Assembly (NCBI RefSeq): GCF_048569485.1
Contig: NC_134361.1
Location: forward strand, 166,945,758-167,009,757
Origin: Anomaloglossus baeobatrachus
Lineage: Eukaryota; Chordata; Amphibia; Anura; Aromobatidae
DNA: 64,000 nt
Reading direction: 5' to 3'
The translations under genes and the position numbers were made by a program. The notes below the pieces were generated by a model. That model was not told the DNA's origin. It made no database searches and saw nothing but the letters and a program-made list of their open reading frames with translations. Positions 35,402-45,868 of this stretch are shown one piece after another (within the stretch, counting starts at the first letter, position 1; each line of letters begins with the position of its first letter).

Positions 35402-35922
35402 TGCCACGTTCCAGCCTCTGATACCGGAGAATCCTCAAAGTGCAAGGGATGTGAGGACTCACAAGTCTGCAGTCGCGTAGTAGACATAGGGGGACTGCAG
35501 ACTTGAGAATTTAGACCGGACAACCCCTTGAAGTGAACCTGTCAGGTGCAATATGGACCCAGAACCACGAGCAGTTCTAGGAGCATATGAGTAATCCCTG
35601 CGTCTAGTCGCATAGATAAAGAGATCTTTAGAAGATGTATGCTAATGAGGCCAGGGACTAGTCGCAAACAGGCCTGTGGAGTCAGCCAAACCTCTGATAA
35701 CGACTCCTCAATTTCCCTGATTTTGACTGACTGAATGACTCCCTCATACAGTTAAAACCAGAGGTTTCCCTTCGCTCTCTATAAAGACACATCTGCATGT
35801 TTTTATCACTATCTGACATGAAATCAGAATAAATCCCGTTTTAGGTCAATTAGGAACCAAAATTATTTATATTTGACAAATGCCAGAATAATGAGAGAGA
35901 GAATGTTTTAAGGCTTTTTTTG
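35402..35922. other. Repeat remnants, no gene
   Basis: The block from 35530 (GTGAACCTGTCAGGTGCAAT then CACCCAGAACCAC-like) is shared with 36906-37110. It is a dispersed anuran repeat of unknown class. The rest is AT-rich with nothing diagnostic. Confidence 0.5.
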
Positions 35923-35925
35923 TTA

Positions 35926-36644
35926 GGCTACCGTCTCACTAAACGACGTACCAGCGATTCCAACCACAATGTGACCTGGTCAGGATCGCTGGTGCGTCGC
36001 TACATGGTCGCTGGTGAGCGGTCAATCAGGCAGATCTCACCAGTGACCAGCCAGCAGCGACTCGTGGAAACGATGCTGCGCTTAGTAACCAAGGTAAATA
36101 TCGGGTAACTAAGCAAAATTCTTTGCTTGGTTAACCAATATTTACCCTGGTTACCAGTGCACACCGCTTAGCGCTGGCTCCCTGCACTCATAGCCAGGGT
36201 ACACATCAGGTTAATTAGCACAGCGCTTCGCTTAGTTACCCGATGTGTACTCTGGCTACATGTGCAGGGAGCCAGGACTGGCAGCCTGAGAGTGGCGTAC
36301 GCTAGTAACCAAGATAAATATCGGGTAACCAAGCAAAGCGCTTCACTTGGTTCCCTGATGTGTACCTTGGTTACCAGCGTCCGCAGCTTCCAGACGCCGG
36401 CTTCCTGCACATTCAGATCGTTGCTCTCTCGCTGTCAAACACAGCGATGTGTGCTTCACAGCGTGAGAGCAACGTCCAAAAAATGAACCAGCACTGTGTG
36501 TAACGATCAGCGATTTCACAGCAGGGGCCAGATCGCTGCTTTGTATCACACACAGCGAGATCGCTAATGAGGTCACTGCTGCGTCACCAAAACCGTGACT
36601 CAGCAACGATCTCGCTAGCGATGTCGCTATGTGTGAAGTACCCC
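35926..36644. mobile_element. Harbinger-type MITE
   Basis: Ends are GGCTACCGTCTCACTAAACG and, on the reverse strand, GGGGTACTTCACACATAGCG. TTA flanks both sides (35923-35925, 36645-36647). The interior is self-complementary with GCTTAGTTACC and CAGCGATC blocks also found in 44211-44940. It has no ORF. Confidence 0.8.
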
Positions 36645-36654
36645 TTACTTTCTG

Positions 36655-36905
36655 CAGAGTAAAAAGTTTACATTTCATTAGTATTTGGTACCATTGCTGA
36701 TTTGGGTCAAACGTTTTGGATCTCCTTCCACAAGCTTCTAACAATAGTATTTGGGCCCATTCCTTCTGGCAGAACTAGTGTAACTGAGCCATGTTTGTAG
36801 GTCTCCTTGCTTGCATCGGCCTTTCCGCTTTGCCCATACATTTTCAATTGGCTTGAGATCAGGGCATTATGATGGCCACTCCAAAACATTGACTTTGTTA
36901 TCCTT
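36655..36905 (-). pseudogene. Tc1-like relic
   Basis: Minus-strand sense text matches the N-terminal part of a Tc1-like element: TGGCCCATTC-, GTAGGTCTCCTTGC- and TTGGCTTGAGATCAGGGC-type blocks on the plus strand. It is short and has no open frame. The identification rests on resemblance to common vertebrate Tc1 fragments. Confidence 0.5.
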
Positions 36906-37200
36906 AAAGGGAACCTGTCAGGTCCAATATGCACCCAGAACCACGCGATGTTATGGGTGCATATTGCTAATCCCTGCCTAATTGTTCCTGTATACACCAG
37001 CATAGATAAAGAAATCTTTAGAAAAAGTATTTCTAAAGATCTTTTATTGTATGCTAATGAGTGCAGGGACTAGTCCCCTGGACGTTAGTTCACCTGGCTA
37101 GTCGGCTCCATTAGCATGTTAGTACGCCACAGTGGGGGTGCGCTAACATGCTAATGAATGTGCAGCGTCAGAGGATGATCTCACTCACCTCTCCACCGGC
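36906..37200 (+). repeat. Dispersed GGGAACCTGTCAGG repeat
   Basis: It starts AAAGGGAACCTGTCAGG and shares CACCCAGAACCACG, CATAGATAAAGA and ATGCTAATGAG with 35530-35660. The same terminus, in reverse, appears at 46638-46655. It has no coding content. Confidence 0.6.
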
Positions 37201-37206
37201 ATCTAA

Positions 37207-37444
37207 GGCTTCTTTCACATTGCGTATTGCCTTATGCTCACAGGTCCCGTCGGGGCACCCGTCCGAACCACCCCTCCCCCACCCCGCAAAGCGTGTTTCA
37301 GAAGCATGCGCTGGCATGGCCATTCACTGTAATTGAGCACACTACGTTAGCGTGTGTCCGAAACACGCTTTGCGGAGGGGCGGTTTGGACGGATGCCCCG
37401 ACGGGACCTGTGAACGTAAGGCAAAATGCAATGTGAAAGGAGCC
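37207..37444. mobile_element. Compact MITE of about 240 bp
   Basis: The two halves are almost fully complementary: GGCTTCTTTCACATTGCGT and, on the reverse strand, GGCTCCTTTCACATTGC. The inner blocks CCCGTCGGGGCACCCGTCC and GGACGGATGCCCCGACGGG also pair. TAA on the left and TTA on the right are Harbinger-like flanks with one mismatch. Confidence 0.75.
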
Positions 37445-37446
37445 TT

Positions 37447-37980
37447 ATCCTATCCTGTGTGATACCCCGTCTGTCCTTGGTGACACTTTAGACATTTCTG
37501 GTCACCAACAAAATGGCTCTGCACTGTGATCCTAAACTTCATTCTCTTTTATCCTTTATGGAAACCCCCAGATTGGGAGGGGAGGTGACATCACACACAG
37601 GAGAGCAGATTCTGCCCACTTTACTGCAGTTGTAATGTAAGCTAGTTCTACAGTAGGATTTCAGTGTGATTTCAACAGCTGATCCCCCTAGTGTTTAACG
37701 GTGTAAAAAATATCAAACTTTTAAAAATGTTTTATATTTTGCTCAATTAAAAAAAATCAATATTTAAACAAAACATTAATACTGTACATTTTTTCAGTTA
37801 TTGAAATTTTTTTTTTTTTTTAATGACCCCTTTCCTTTAAATGCCGCTGTCAATATCAAGTGCTTGATCTAAGGAGTATTTTGTTTTTATGCAGGTCTAT
37901 GAGATTGTCTAGTCTCATTCGGAGACTTGGCGACTTACATTGTCAGGCGTAACTGCCACTACACATACTGCTCCGACCGC
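37447..37980. other. No gene recognised
   Basis: Mixed text with a T-rich tract near 37809. The part TGGTGACACTTTAGACATTTC to CTACAGTAGGATTTCAGTG looks like dispersed repeat sequence, but I cannot classify it. Confidence 0.4.
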
Positions 37981-37983
37981 TTA

Positions 37984-38489
37984 GGGTACTTTCACACCTC
38001 CGGTTTTTCTTCTGCGGCACAATCCGGCACTTTGCAGGAAAATCGCAACCGGTTTTTTTTGCTGCCGGTTGCGATTTTCCTGCATAGACTTTAATTAGTG
38101 CCGCATTGTGCCGCATGGCCTTGCGTTCCATCCGGTTTTTGCCGCATGCGGCAGATTTAGCCGATGCGGCGGCCGGATGGAACGTTGCCTGGCACGTTTT
38201 TTCGTGCGGAAAAAAAAAACGCATCGCGCCGCATTCGGCCGATGCGGCGCATCTCTCAATGCATGCCTATGGCGGCCGGATGCGTCGCGATGCGGCAAAT
38301 ACCGCATCCGGCCGCCGCATGCGTTTTTTGCCACTGCGCATGCTCAGTAGCATGCCGCAAGCGGCAAAAACCGGGCGGGCCGCATGGGAAAAACTTATGC
38401 AAAGGATGCGGTGTTTTCACCGCATCCGTTGCATAGCTTGCACAGCCGGATTGAGCCGCAGGGCTCAAGCCGGATGTGTGAAAGTAGCC
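37984..38489. mobile_element. Harbinger-type MITE, sister of 23206-23709
   Basis: TTA flanks both ends (37981-37983, 38490-38492). The ends GGGTACTTTCACACCTCCGG and, on the reverse strand, GGCTACTTTCACACATCCGG enclose CCGGATGCG palindromes nearly identical in order to the 23.2-kb copy. Confidence 0.85.
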
Positions 38490-38492
38490 TTA

Positions 38493-39435
38493 TAGAGCGT
38501 GGCTGAAACCGGAAGAAGACGGCAGAAAATATTCTGTAAGCAGCAATGATTAAAATGTCTTATCTGCCCAAAAATGGCGTTAATGAAAACATGAGCTCGC
38601 CACACAAACTACAAGCCCTCTCACTGCGCCAGCCGAAAAATGAAAACCTTTCAGGTCTTTGAAAATGTTGACAAAGCTAATTTTTGTTTTCTTTCACAAG
38701 TTCAATAGAGAAAAAAAAAATATATATAAAAGTCTGATTATATATTGCCATATTCCTATTGACCTGCAGCACTTATACAGCACAAGGCTCACAGATGATC
38801 TCTCTATACTCGGCAGGTAACGGCTGTGTGACAGTGAGGGTCTGCCTCTAACAATTGTTTGTGGGTGGCATCTGGTAAGTGTCATTGTCAACCTCTGACA
38901 GAGCATTAAACACTCGCTGGCATGGGGGGGGCGCCATTCCATGCGCTGATCTGGGCGCTGTGACGTGATTGTAGGGTACTGATGGATTGCTTATGACAAC
39001 TTGGGGTCTGCTGAAGACCTGTGTCAGAATTGCATTTTTTTTTCTTTGTCACAATTTCACTACACTTTGAATTTTTTCCCAGATTTCTAGTTCACAATGT
39101 GACAAAATGAATGGCACCTTTCAAAAGTACATCTCACCCCACAAAAATAAGCCCTGATATGTCTGTGGACAGGAAAATAAGAGTAATGGCTCTGGGAAGA
39201 AGGGAAGGTGCACACGGAATTGGCTGTGAGGGGGTTAATACGCTTATTAAAGGGTTACAGCATCGCCCTTTATTCTCCTTAGCATTTTTGTAGTATTCAT
39301 CTTGGGAATATGTAGAACTAGCTGTAGTACCCGGCGTTACCTGGGATAGTAACTGTCTCTCTGTCTCTTTCCCAGTCCCTGTCTGTGTGTCGCTGTCTGT
39401 CTCTGTGTCTATCTTTGTCTGTCTCTATCTCTCTG
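38493..39435. other. Gene-free stretch with a retroposon-like tail
   Basis: No gene is supported in 38493-39240. The text ACCCGGCGTTACCTGGGATAG at 39331-39351 resembles a widespread vertebrate retroposon 3' end and is followed by a (TCTG)n-type microsatellite (about 39353-39432). Confidence 0.45.
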
Positions 39436-40020
39436 GCCTCCAACACACATCCATTAAAAACACGGACGTGCCGCGAAACACGTTTTTTCCCTGTGTGTTG
39501 CGTGTGGTAAGTACGTGTCTCGGGTACGTGCGGTCCACGTGTGTTCCAGGGCTGTGGAGTCGGAGTCGGAGCTCATTTTGGTGGAGTCGGAGTTGGTATA
39601 AAATGCACCGATTCCTAAAATATATAATAAATTGGGGACAGTAGTGCAATGCAGAATGTGCTGAATATTTTACTAAATAATAACATTTAGTATATTGCTT
39701 ATATTTAAGTGAAAAATTTATTGTAGTACAATGTGAACATCAGACATTTAATAATTGTTATGATACAATAATCAAGATATTTAGATAGAACATAAAATAT
39801 ACTTATTAGAATACAACTCTAGAACACAAAAAACTAATAAATTGTAAATATGTAATACAATATATATATATATACAGTGCCTACAAGTAGTATTCAACCC
39901 CCTGCAGATTTAGCAGGTTTACACATTCGGAATTAACTTGGCATTGTGACATTTGGACTGTAGATCAGCCTGGAAGTGTGAAATGCACTGCAGCAAAAAA
40001 GAATGTTATTTCTTTTTTTA

Positions 40021-42839
40021 TTTTCTTTGTCGCTCCATTGGGAGACCCAGACAATTGGGTGTATAGCTTCTGCCTCCGGAGGCCACACAAAGTATTACAC
40101 TCAAAAGTGTAACCCCTCCCCTCTGCCTATACACCCTCCCGTGCCTCACGGGCTCCTCATTTTTATGCTTTGTGTGGAAGGAGGCACACATCCACTCACA
40201 CATCTCCATTTTAGTCAGCAGCAGCTGCTGATTGTATCGGTTGGAAGAAAAGAGGGCCCCCACGGGGCCCCCGGCATGCTCCCTTCTCACCCCACTAAGT
40301 CGGCGGTGCTGTTAAGGTTGAGGTACCCATTGCGGGTACGACGGCCGGAGCCTCATGCCGTGTTTCCTTCTCCATCCCTTAGGGCTCTGGTAGAAGTGGG
40401 ATCCAAAGCGGTCATCCAGGTTCTGGGACCGTGCTCCCTCCGCAGCCCCTGAGGGAATCTGCTGGACAGGAGCTTATCTATCCTCAGGGACAGGGCCCTG
40501 CATCCACGAGGTACTCTGTGTCCCCATGGGGAATGTGTATGGAGCGCCTGGTTCCCGGACGCCGCAACTGGCTGCTGAATTGTGAAGACCGGGGACTACC
40601 GCGCCGACCGCGCCTGCTTGTCGGCCGCGGTATTAAATTTAGTCCCCGGCTTCATCGCGGCCTAGTGGCAAAACTCCCGCCCCCGGGCCTGTCTATCAGA
40701 GATAGGGGCGGGACAGCCGACCTGACGTCGGATGTGAGGGCCGGGGCATCCTGTATGCTCCCTCCCCCCTCACTGATCACTGTGGGGACCCCAGATTCCC
40801 GCACTTTTCCTAACGCCGCCCACGGCTTCACTCCTCCCCTGAGAGCTCCGGCAGCCATTTTTCGGACATTCTGCCGGTGGAGAATCACAGAGAACAGCTC
40901 TGCAGCTCTGGGAGACCAAGGCAGGGAATCTGGAGCACACACACCCCGCTTTTTAGCGGTCGGTAAGCCGCACCGGTCACTCGGTGTTGGTCCCCCTGGG
41001 TGCCGGTATAGATACGTATATATATACTTATTTCTGTTCAGCCGGGCTGTATACCCTTTTTTCTATATACCCTCAGTGATCACGCTCCTAGGACACTACA
41101 GCATGTCGTCCACAAGGAGCAAGGGCACTAAAGCACAGTAAGCTCTCTCAAGGGACAAGTATCGGCGCTCTCAGTATTTTTTCAAAGGCGCCTGGCCAGG
41201 CTCCCGCAGGTCCGCACGTTCCTGCAAGGAGTATGCCACATAGTCCCACCTTACAAGCGCCCACTAGAGCCCTGGGACCTTAACAGGGTGCTAACGGCTC
41301 TTCAGAAACCACCTTTCGAGCCGCTGCGAGATGTCTCCTTATCACGTCTTTCGCAGAAGGTGGCATTTCTAGTGGCAGTCACATCACTCCGAAGAGTGTC
41401 GGATCTTGCAGCGCTGTCATGCAAAGCCCCCTTCCTGGTTTTTCACCAGGATAAGGTGGTTCTGCGTCCTGTTCCGGAATTTCTCCCTAAGGTGGTATCT
41501 CCTTTTCATCTCAATCAGGATATCACCTTACCTTCTTTTTGCCCTAATCCAATTCACCGATGTGAAAAGGATTTGCACTCATTAGATCTAGTGAGAGCAC
41601 TCCGGTACTACGTGTCTCGCACAGCGCCCCTGCGCCGTTCAGATGCACTCTTTGTACTTGTCGCCGGTCAGCGTAAGGGTTCGCAGGCTTCCAAGTCAAC
41701 CTTGGCTCGGTGGATCAAGGAACCGATTCTTGAAGCTTACCGTTCTTCGGGGCTTCCGCTTCCTTCGGGGCTGAAAGCCCATTCTACCAGAGCCGTGGGT
41801 GCGTCCTGGGCATTGCGGCACCGGGCGACGGCTCAGCAGGTGTGTCAGGCAGCTACCTGGTCTAGCCTGCACACTTTCACGAAACACTATCAGGTGCATA
41901 CCTATGCTTCGGCAGATGCCAGTCTAGGTAGGCGAGTCCTTCAGGCGGCGGTTGCCCACCTGTAAGGCTATGTGCCCACGCTGCGGATTTCGCGCGGATT
42001 TTCCGCGGATTTGCCGTGGATTTCCCGAAAATCTGCAGCAGCAGCACTTCCAAGCCATTTCAATGGCATTTTGGAAATGCTGTGTCCATGCTACGGATTT
42101 TTCCGCTGCGGATTTGCCGCGGATTTTGATCCGGAAAAATCTGCAGCATGTCAATTGTTTGGTGCAGATTTGGTCCGGATTTTTGGTTTTGAATGGGGGA
42201 AAAAAAAAATGAAATCCGCATCAAAATCCGCGGTAAATTCGCGGCAAATCCGCGGGTGCGGATTTGCCGCGAAAGTCGCGGATTTTCAGGCAGAAAAATC
42301 CGCAGGGACATTCTAGCGTGGACACATAGCCTAAGAGGGAGCCGTGTCGGCTCTATTTATCGAGGTATTCTTTTACCCACCCAGGGACTGCTTTTGGACG
42401 TCCCAATTGTCTGGGTCTCCCAATGGAGCGACAAAGAAGAAGGGAATTTTGTTTACTTACCGTAAATTCCTTTTCTTCTAGCTCCAATTGGGAGACCCAG
42501 CACCCGCCCCTGTTCCCTTCGGGCTTGTTGTTCTGTTGTGTACACATGTTGTTCATGTTCAATTGTTTCTTGGTTCATGGTTTCAGTTCTCCGAACATCC
42601 TTCGGATTGAATTTACCTTAGACCAATTTATAAGTTTCCTCCTTCCTGCTCTTGCACCAAAACTGAGGAGCCCGTGAGGCACGGGAGGGTGTATAGGCAG
42701 AAGGGAGGGGTTACACTTTTGAGTGTAATACTTTGTGTGGCCTCCGGAGGCAGAAGCTATACACCCAATTGTCTGGGTCTCCCAATTGGAGCTAGAAGAA
42801 AAGGAATTTACGGTAAGTAAACAAAATTCCCTTCTTTTT
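40021..42839 (+). mobile_element. DIRS-type retrotransposon, short non-autonomous copy (A)
   Basis: It inserted in the Tc1 and carries a left terminal repeat, a tyrosine recombinase segment, the internal complementary region (about 42390-42500) and a right terminal repeat. The terminal repeats are inverted (GGGAGACCCAGACAATTGGG left; its reverse complement near 42762-42782). It is much shorter than the 56.5-62.6 kb relative and lacks the RT/RNase H part, so it cannot move alone. The flanking Tc1 text reads through it without a target duplication, as usual for DIRS. Confidence 0.9.
41966..42331. mobile_element. Harbinger-type MITE (CGCGGATTT-rich) inside DIRS copy A
   Basis: Ends are GGCTATGTGCCCACGCTGCG and, on the reverse strand, GGCTATGTGTCCACGCT. 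TAA flanks both sides (41963-41965, 42332-42334). The DIRS at 56.5-62.6 kb shows the uninterrupted site near 62064. A shortened version of the same insertion is in the duplicate at about 50744-50858, so it predates the duplication. Confidence 0.85.
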
Positions 42840-43049
42840 AAATTGTGAAAAGTTTATTCAGAGGGTCTTTTATTATTCAACCCCTCAAACCACCAGAATT
42901 CTGTTTGGTTCCCCTAAAGTATTAAGAAGTATTTCAGGCACAAAGAACAATGAGCTTCACATGTTTGGATTAATTATCTCTTTTTCCAGCCTTTTCTGAC
43001 TAATTAAGACCCTCTCCAAACTTGTGAACAGCACTCATACTTGGTCAAC

Positions 43050-44072
43050 ATGGGAAAGACAAAGGAGCATTCCAAGGCCATCAGAGACAAGATCGTGGAG
43101 GGTCACAAGGCTGGCATGGGGTACAAAACCCTTTCCAAGGAGTTGGGCCTACCTGTCTCCACTGTTGGGAGCATCATCCGGAAGTGGAAGGCTTATGGAA
43201 CTACTGTTAGCCTTCCACGGCCTGGACAGCCTTTGAAAGATTCCACCCGTGCCGAGGCCAGGTTTGTCCGAAGAGTCAAGGCTAACCCAAGGACAACAAG
43301 GAAGGAGCTCCGGGAAGATCTCATGGCAGTGGGGACATTGGTTTCAGTCAATACCATAAGTAACGTACTCCACCGCAATGGTCTCCGTTCCAGACGAGCC
43401 CGTAAGGTACCTTTACTTTCAAAGCGTCATGTCAAGGCTCGTCTACAGTTTGCTCATGATCACTTGGAGGACTCTGAGACAGACTGGTTCAAGGTTCTCT
43501 GGTCTGATGAGACCAAGATCGAGATCTTTGGTTCCAACCACACACGTGACGTTTGGAGACTGGATGGCACTGCATACGACCCCAAGAATACCATCCCTAC
43601 AGTCAAGCATGGTGGTGGCAGCATCATGCTGTGGGGCTGTTTCTCAGCCAAGGGGCTTGGCCATCTGGTCCGCATCCATGGGAAGATGGATAGCACGGCC
43701 TACCTGGAGATTTTGGCCAAGAACCTCCGCTCCTCCATCAAGGATCTTAAGATGGGTCGTCATTTCATCTTCCAACAAGACAACGACCCAAAGCACACAG
43801 CCAAGAAAACCAAGGCCTGGTTCAAGAGGGAAAAAATCAAGGTGTTGCAGTGGCCTAGTCAGTCTCCTGACCTTAATCCAATTGAAAACTTGTGGAAGGA
43901 GCTCAAGATTAAAGTCCACATGAGACACCCAAAGAACCTAGATAACTTGGAGAAGATCTGCATGGAGGAGTGGGCCAAGATAACTCCAGAGACCTGTGCC
44001 GGCCTGATCAGGTCTTATAAAAGACGATTATTAGCTGTAATTGCAAACAAGGGTTATTCCACAAAATATTAA
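43050..44072 (+). CDS. Tc1-like transposase, complete (340 aa)
   Basis: This would cut and paste the surrounding Tc1 element at TA sites. The translation is 340 residues, the same length as Sleeping Beauty-type enzymes, starting [20 protein letters not shown]. The N-terminal half has the paired helix-turn-helix DNA-binding domains, with SRRARKVPLL around residue 115 in the region of the nuclear localisation signal. The catalytic triad falls at D153 (WSDETKIE), D244 (QQDNDPKHT) and E279 ([11 protein letters not shown]), giving DD34E, and the [10 protein letters not shown] glycine box is present. I chose the ATG at 43050 over one three codons earlier because MGKTKE is the family start. No stop or frame change interrupts it. 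It lies only about 210 bases downstream of the DIRS, so its own 5' end is displaced. Expression is unknown. Confidence 0.95.
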   Translation: MGKTKEHSKAIRDKIVEGHKAGMGYKTLSKELGLPVSTVGSIIRKWKAYGTTVSLPRPGQPLKDSTRAEARFVRRVKANPRTTRKELREDLMAVGTLVSVNTISNVLHRNGLRSRRARKVPLLSKRHVKARLQFAHDHLEDSETDWFKVLWSDETKIEIFGSNHTRDVWRLDGTAYDPKNTIPTVKHGGGSIMLWGCFSAKGLGHLVRIHGKMDSTAYLEILAKNLRSSIKDLKMGRHFIFQQDNDPKHTAKKTKAWFKREKIKVLQWPSQSPDLNPIENLWKELKIKVHMRHPKNLDNLEKICMEEWAKITPETCAGLIRSYKRRLLAVIANKGYSTKY

Positions 44073-44210
44073 ACCTAGGGGTTGAATAATAATTGACCCA
44101 CACTTTTATGTTGAAAATTTATGAAAATTTAACTGAGCAACATAACTTGTTGGTTTGTAAGATTTATGCATCTGTTAATCCTGCTCTTGTTTGAAGTTTG
44201 CAGGCTCTAA

Positions 44211-44940
44211 AGGTCCAGTCACACTAAGCAACTTACCAGCGATCCCAACAACGATAGGGATCGCTGGTAAGTTGCTAGGAGGTTGCTGGTGAGCTGTCAC
44301 ACTGCGACGCTCCAGCGATCCCACCAGCAACCTGACCTGGCAGGGATCGCTGGAGCGTGGCTACACGAGTTGCTGGTGAGCTCACCAGCAACCAGTGACC
44401 AGCCCCCAGTCTCCTAGTTACAGCACACATCAGGTTAATTAACCCGATGTGTGCTGCAGCTAAATGTGCACAGAGCAGGGAGCAGCGCACACTGAGCGCT
44501 GGCTCCTTGCTCTCCTAGTTACAGCACACATCGGGTTAATTGCCTGATGTGTGCTGCAGCTATCTGTGCACAGAGCAGGAGCCAGCAGCACAGGCAGTGA
44601 GAGCGGAGGAGGCTGGTATCAAAGGTAAATATCGGGTAACCAAGGACAGGGCTTCTTGGTTACCCGATGTTTACATTAGTTACCAGCCTCAGCAGAAGCT
44701 GGCTCCCTGCTCACTGCACATTAGTTGTTGCTGTCTCGCTGTCACACACAGCGATCTGTGCTTCACAGCAGGACAGCAACAACTAAAAAATGGCCCAGGA
44801 CATTCAGCAACAACCAACGACCTCACAGCAGGGGCCAGGTTGTTGCTGGATGTCACACACAGCAACATCGCTAGCAACGTCACAAAAGTTGTTCGTTACC
44901 AGCGATGTTGCTAGCGATGTTGCTTAGTGTGACGGGGCCT
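44211..44940. mobile_element. Harbinger-type MITE, present only in duplication copy 1
   Basis: Ends AGGTCCAGTCACACTAAGC and, on the reverse strand, AGGCCCCGTCACACTAAGC enclose paired CAGCAACC/GGTTGCTG blocks. Flanks are TAA and TTA. The duplicate at 52680-52700 reads CAGGCTCTAACTTATTTGC without it, so it inserted after the duplication or was cleanly lost from copy 2. Confidence 0.9.
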
Positions 44941-45868
44941 TTACTTATTTGCATCTTATCAAACCTGCTAAATCTGCAGGGGGTTGAATACTACTTGTAG
45001 GCACTGTATACACACAAGATAAATACACACACAAGATATATATGTAATCTACTGTATATTACATAGTGTATTACATATTTACAATTTATTACAGTTTTTT
45101 GTGTTCTAAAGTTGTATCCAATAAATATATTTTATGTTCTATCCAAATATCTTGATTATTGTATCATAAAAATTATTAAATGTCTGATGTTCACATACAC
45201 ATGTTCATGTACTACAATACATTTTTCACCTAACTATAAGCAATATATGTAGGAGTCGGAGTCGGTGCAAGAGAAATTGAGGAGTCGGAGTCGAAGGTTT
45301 GGCTTACCGACTCCACAGCCCTGGTGTGTTCTCCGTGTGCTATCCGCGATAACAAACGGAGAACCGGTAATTTGCATACTCACGAAGTCCGCGCTGCTGT
45401 CCAGGGTTCTGATCTTCGGCTCCAGCGCCGCCCACTCCCCGCTGACGCTGCTTCCGGCCGAGCGGAGGGGCGGAGATTAGCGCCCGTGACAGCACGCCCT
45501 CCTTTACACGCTCATAACGAGCGTCGGCCGGCAGGAACATTATGCAGCGGAAGAATCTGCGGGGCTGGTGGAGGTGAGTATGGGTTTTTTTATTTTAAAA
45601 TTAATGACATGTGTTTTCCGGCGCGTTTCACACGGAACCGCATCCACACTACATCCGTGTGGTACGGGTGCGGGCCGTGTGACACCCGCGCTGCTGGAGA
45701 ATACGTGGACATGTCAGCGTGAGAAAATCACGGACGCACGTAAGTACGGAACGGACACATGTTCCGTTCCAAAATACTTACATGTGTCCAAACAATAATG
45801 AAAACAGGTCCACATGTCTCCGTGACGCCGGTACGTGAAAAAACTGCCAAACGCGTACCGGAGGCACG

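Larger units (their letters stand above)
39875..45006 (+). mobile_element. Tc1/mariner element interrupted by a DIRS and a MITE
   Basis: The inverted ends CAGTGCCTACAAGTAGTATT and, on the reverse strand, CAGTGCCTACAAGTAGTATT are identical over at least 20 bases. TA flanks both sides (39873-39874, 45007-45008), as required for this superfamily. The coding region at 43050-44072 is complete. A DIRS (about 40021-42839) lies between the left inverted repeat and the transposase start, and a Harbinger MITE (44211-44940) lies downstream of the stop. Identical ends and an open transposase suggest a young element. Confidence 0.95.
39547..45323. mobile_element. Non-autonomous hAT element (GTGGAGTCGG family) carrying a Tc1
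   Basis: Ends are CAGGGCTGTGGAGTCGG and the exact reverse complement CCGACTCCACAGCCCTG. The flanks are a perfect 8-bp duplication GTGTGTTC (39539-39546, 45324-45331), and the restored site matches the P-family text at 23068. It has no transposase of its own; the coding content belongs to the Tc1 inserted at 39875-45006. The right end is duplicated, ending at 53071. Confidence 0.9.
39436..45868. repeat. Repeat family P copy interrupted by a hAT MITE
   Basis: P-family text occurs at 39436-39546 (GGCCTCCAACACACATCC, GTGCCGCGAAACACG) and resumes at 45324-45868 (GTGTGTTCTCCGTGTGC, ACATCCGTGTGGTACGGGTG). It is the outermost layer of a five-level nest. The right part is duplicated at 53072-53616. 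Confidence 0.75.

Noticed and set aside
43378-43923. 181-codon frame inside the Tc1 (and its twin at 51859-52404)
   Set aside because: Shadow of the transposase in another frame; no independent motif.
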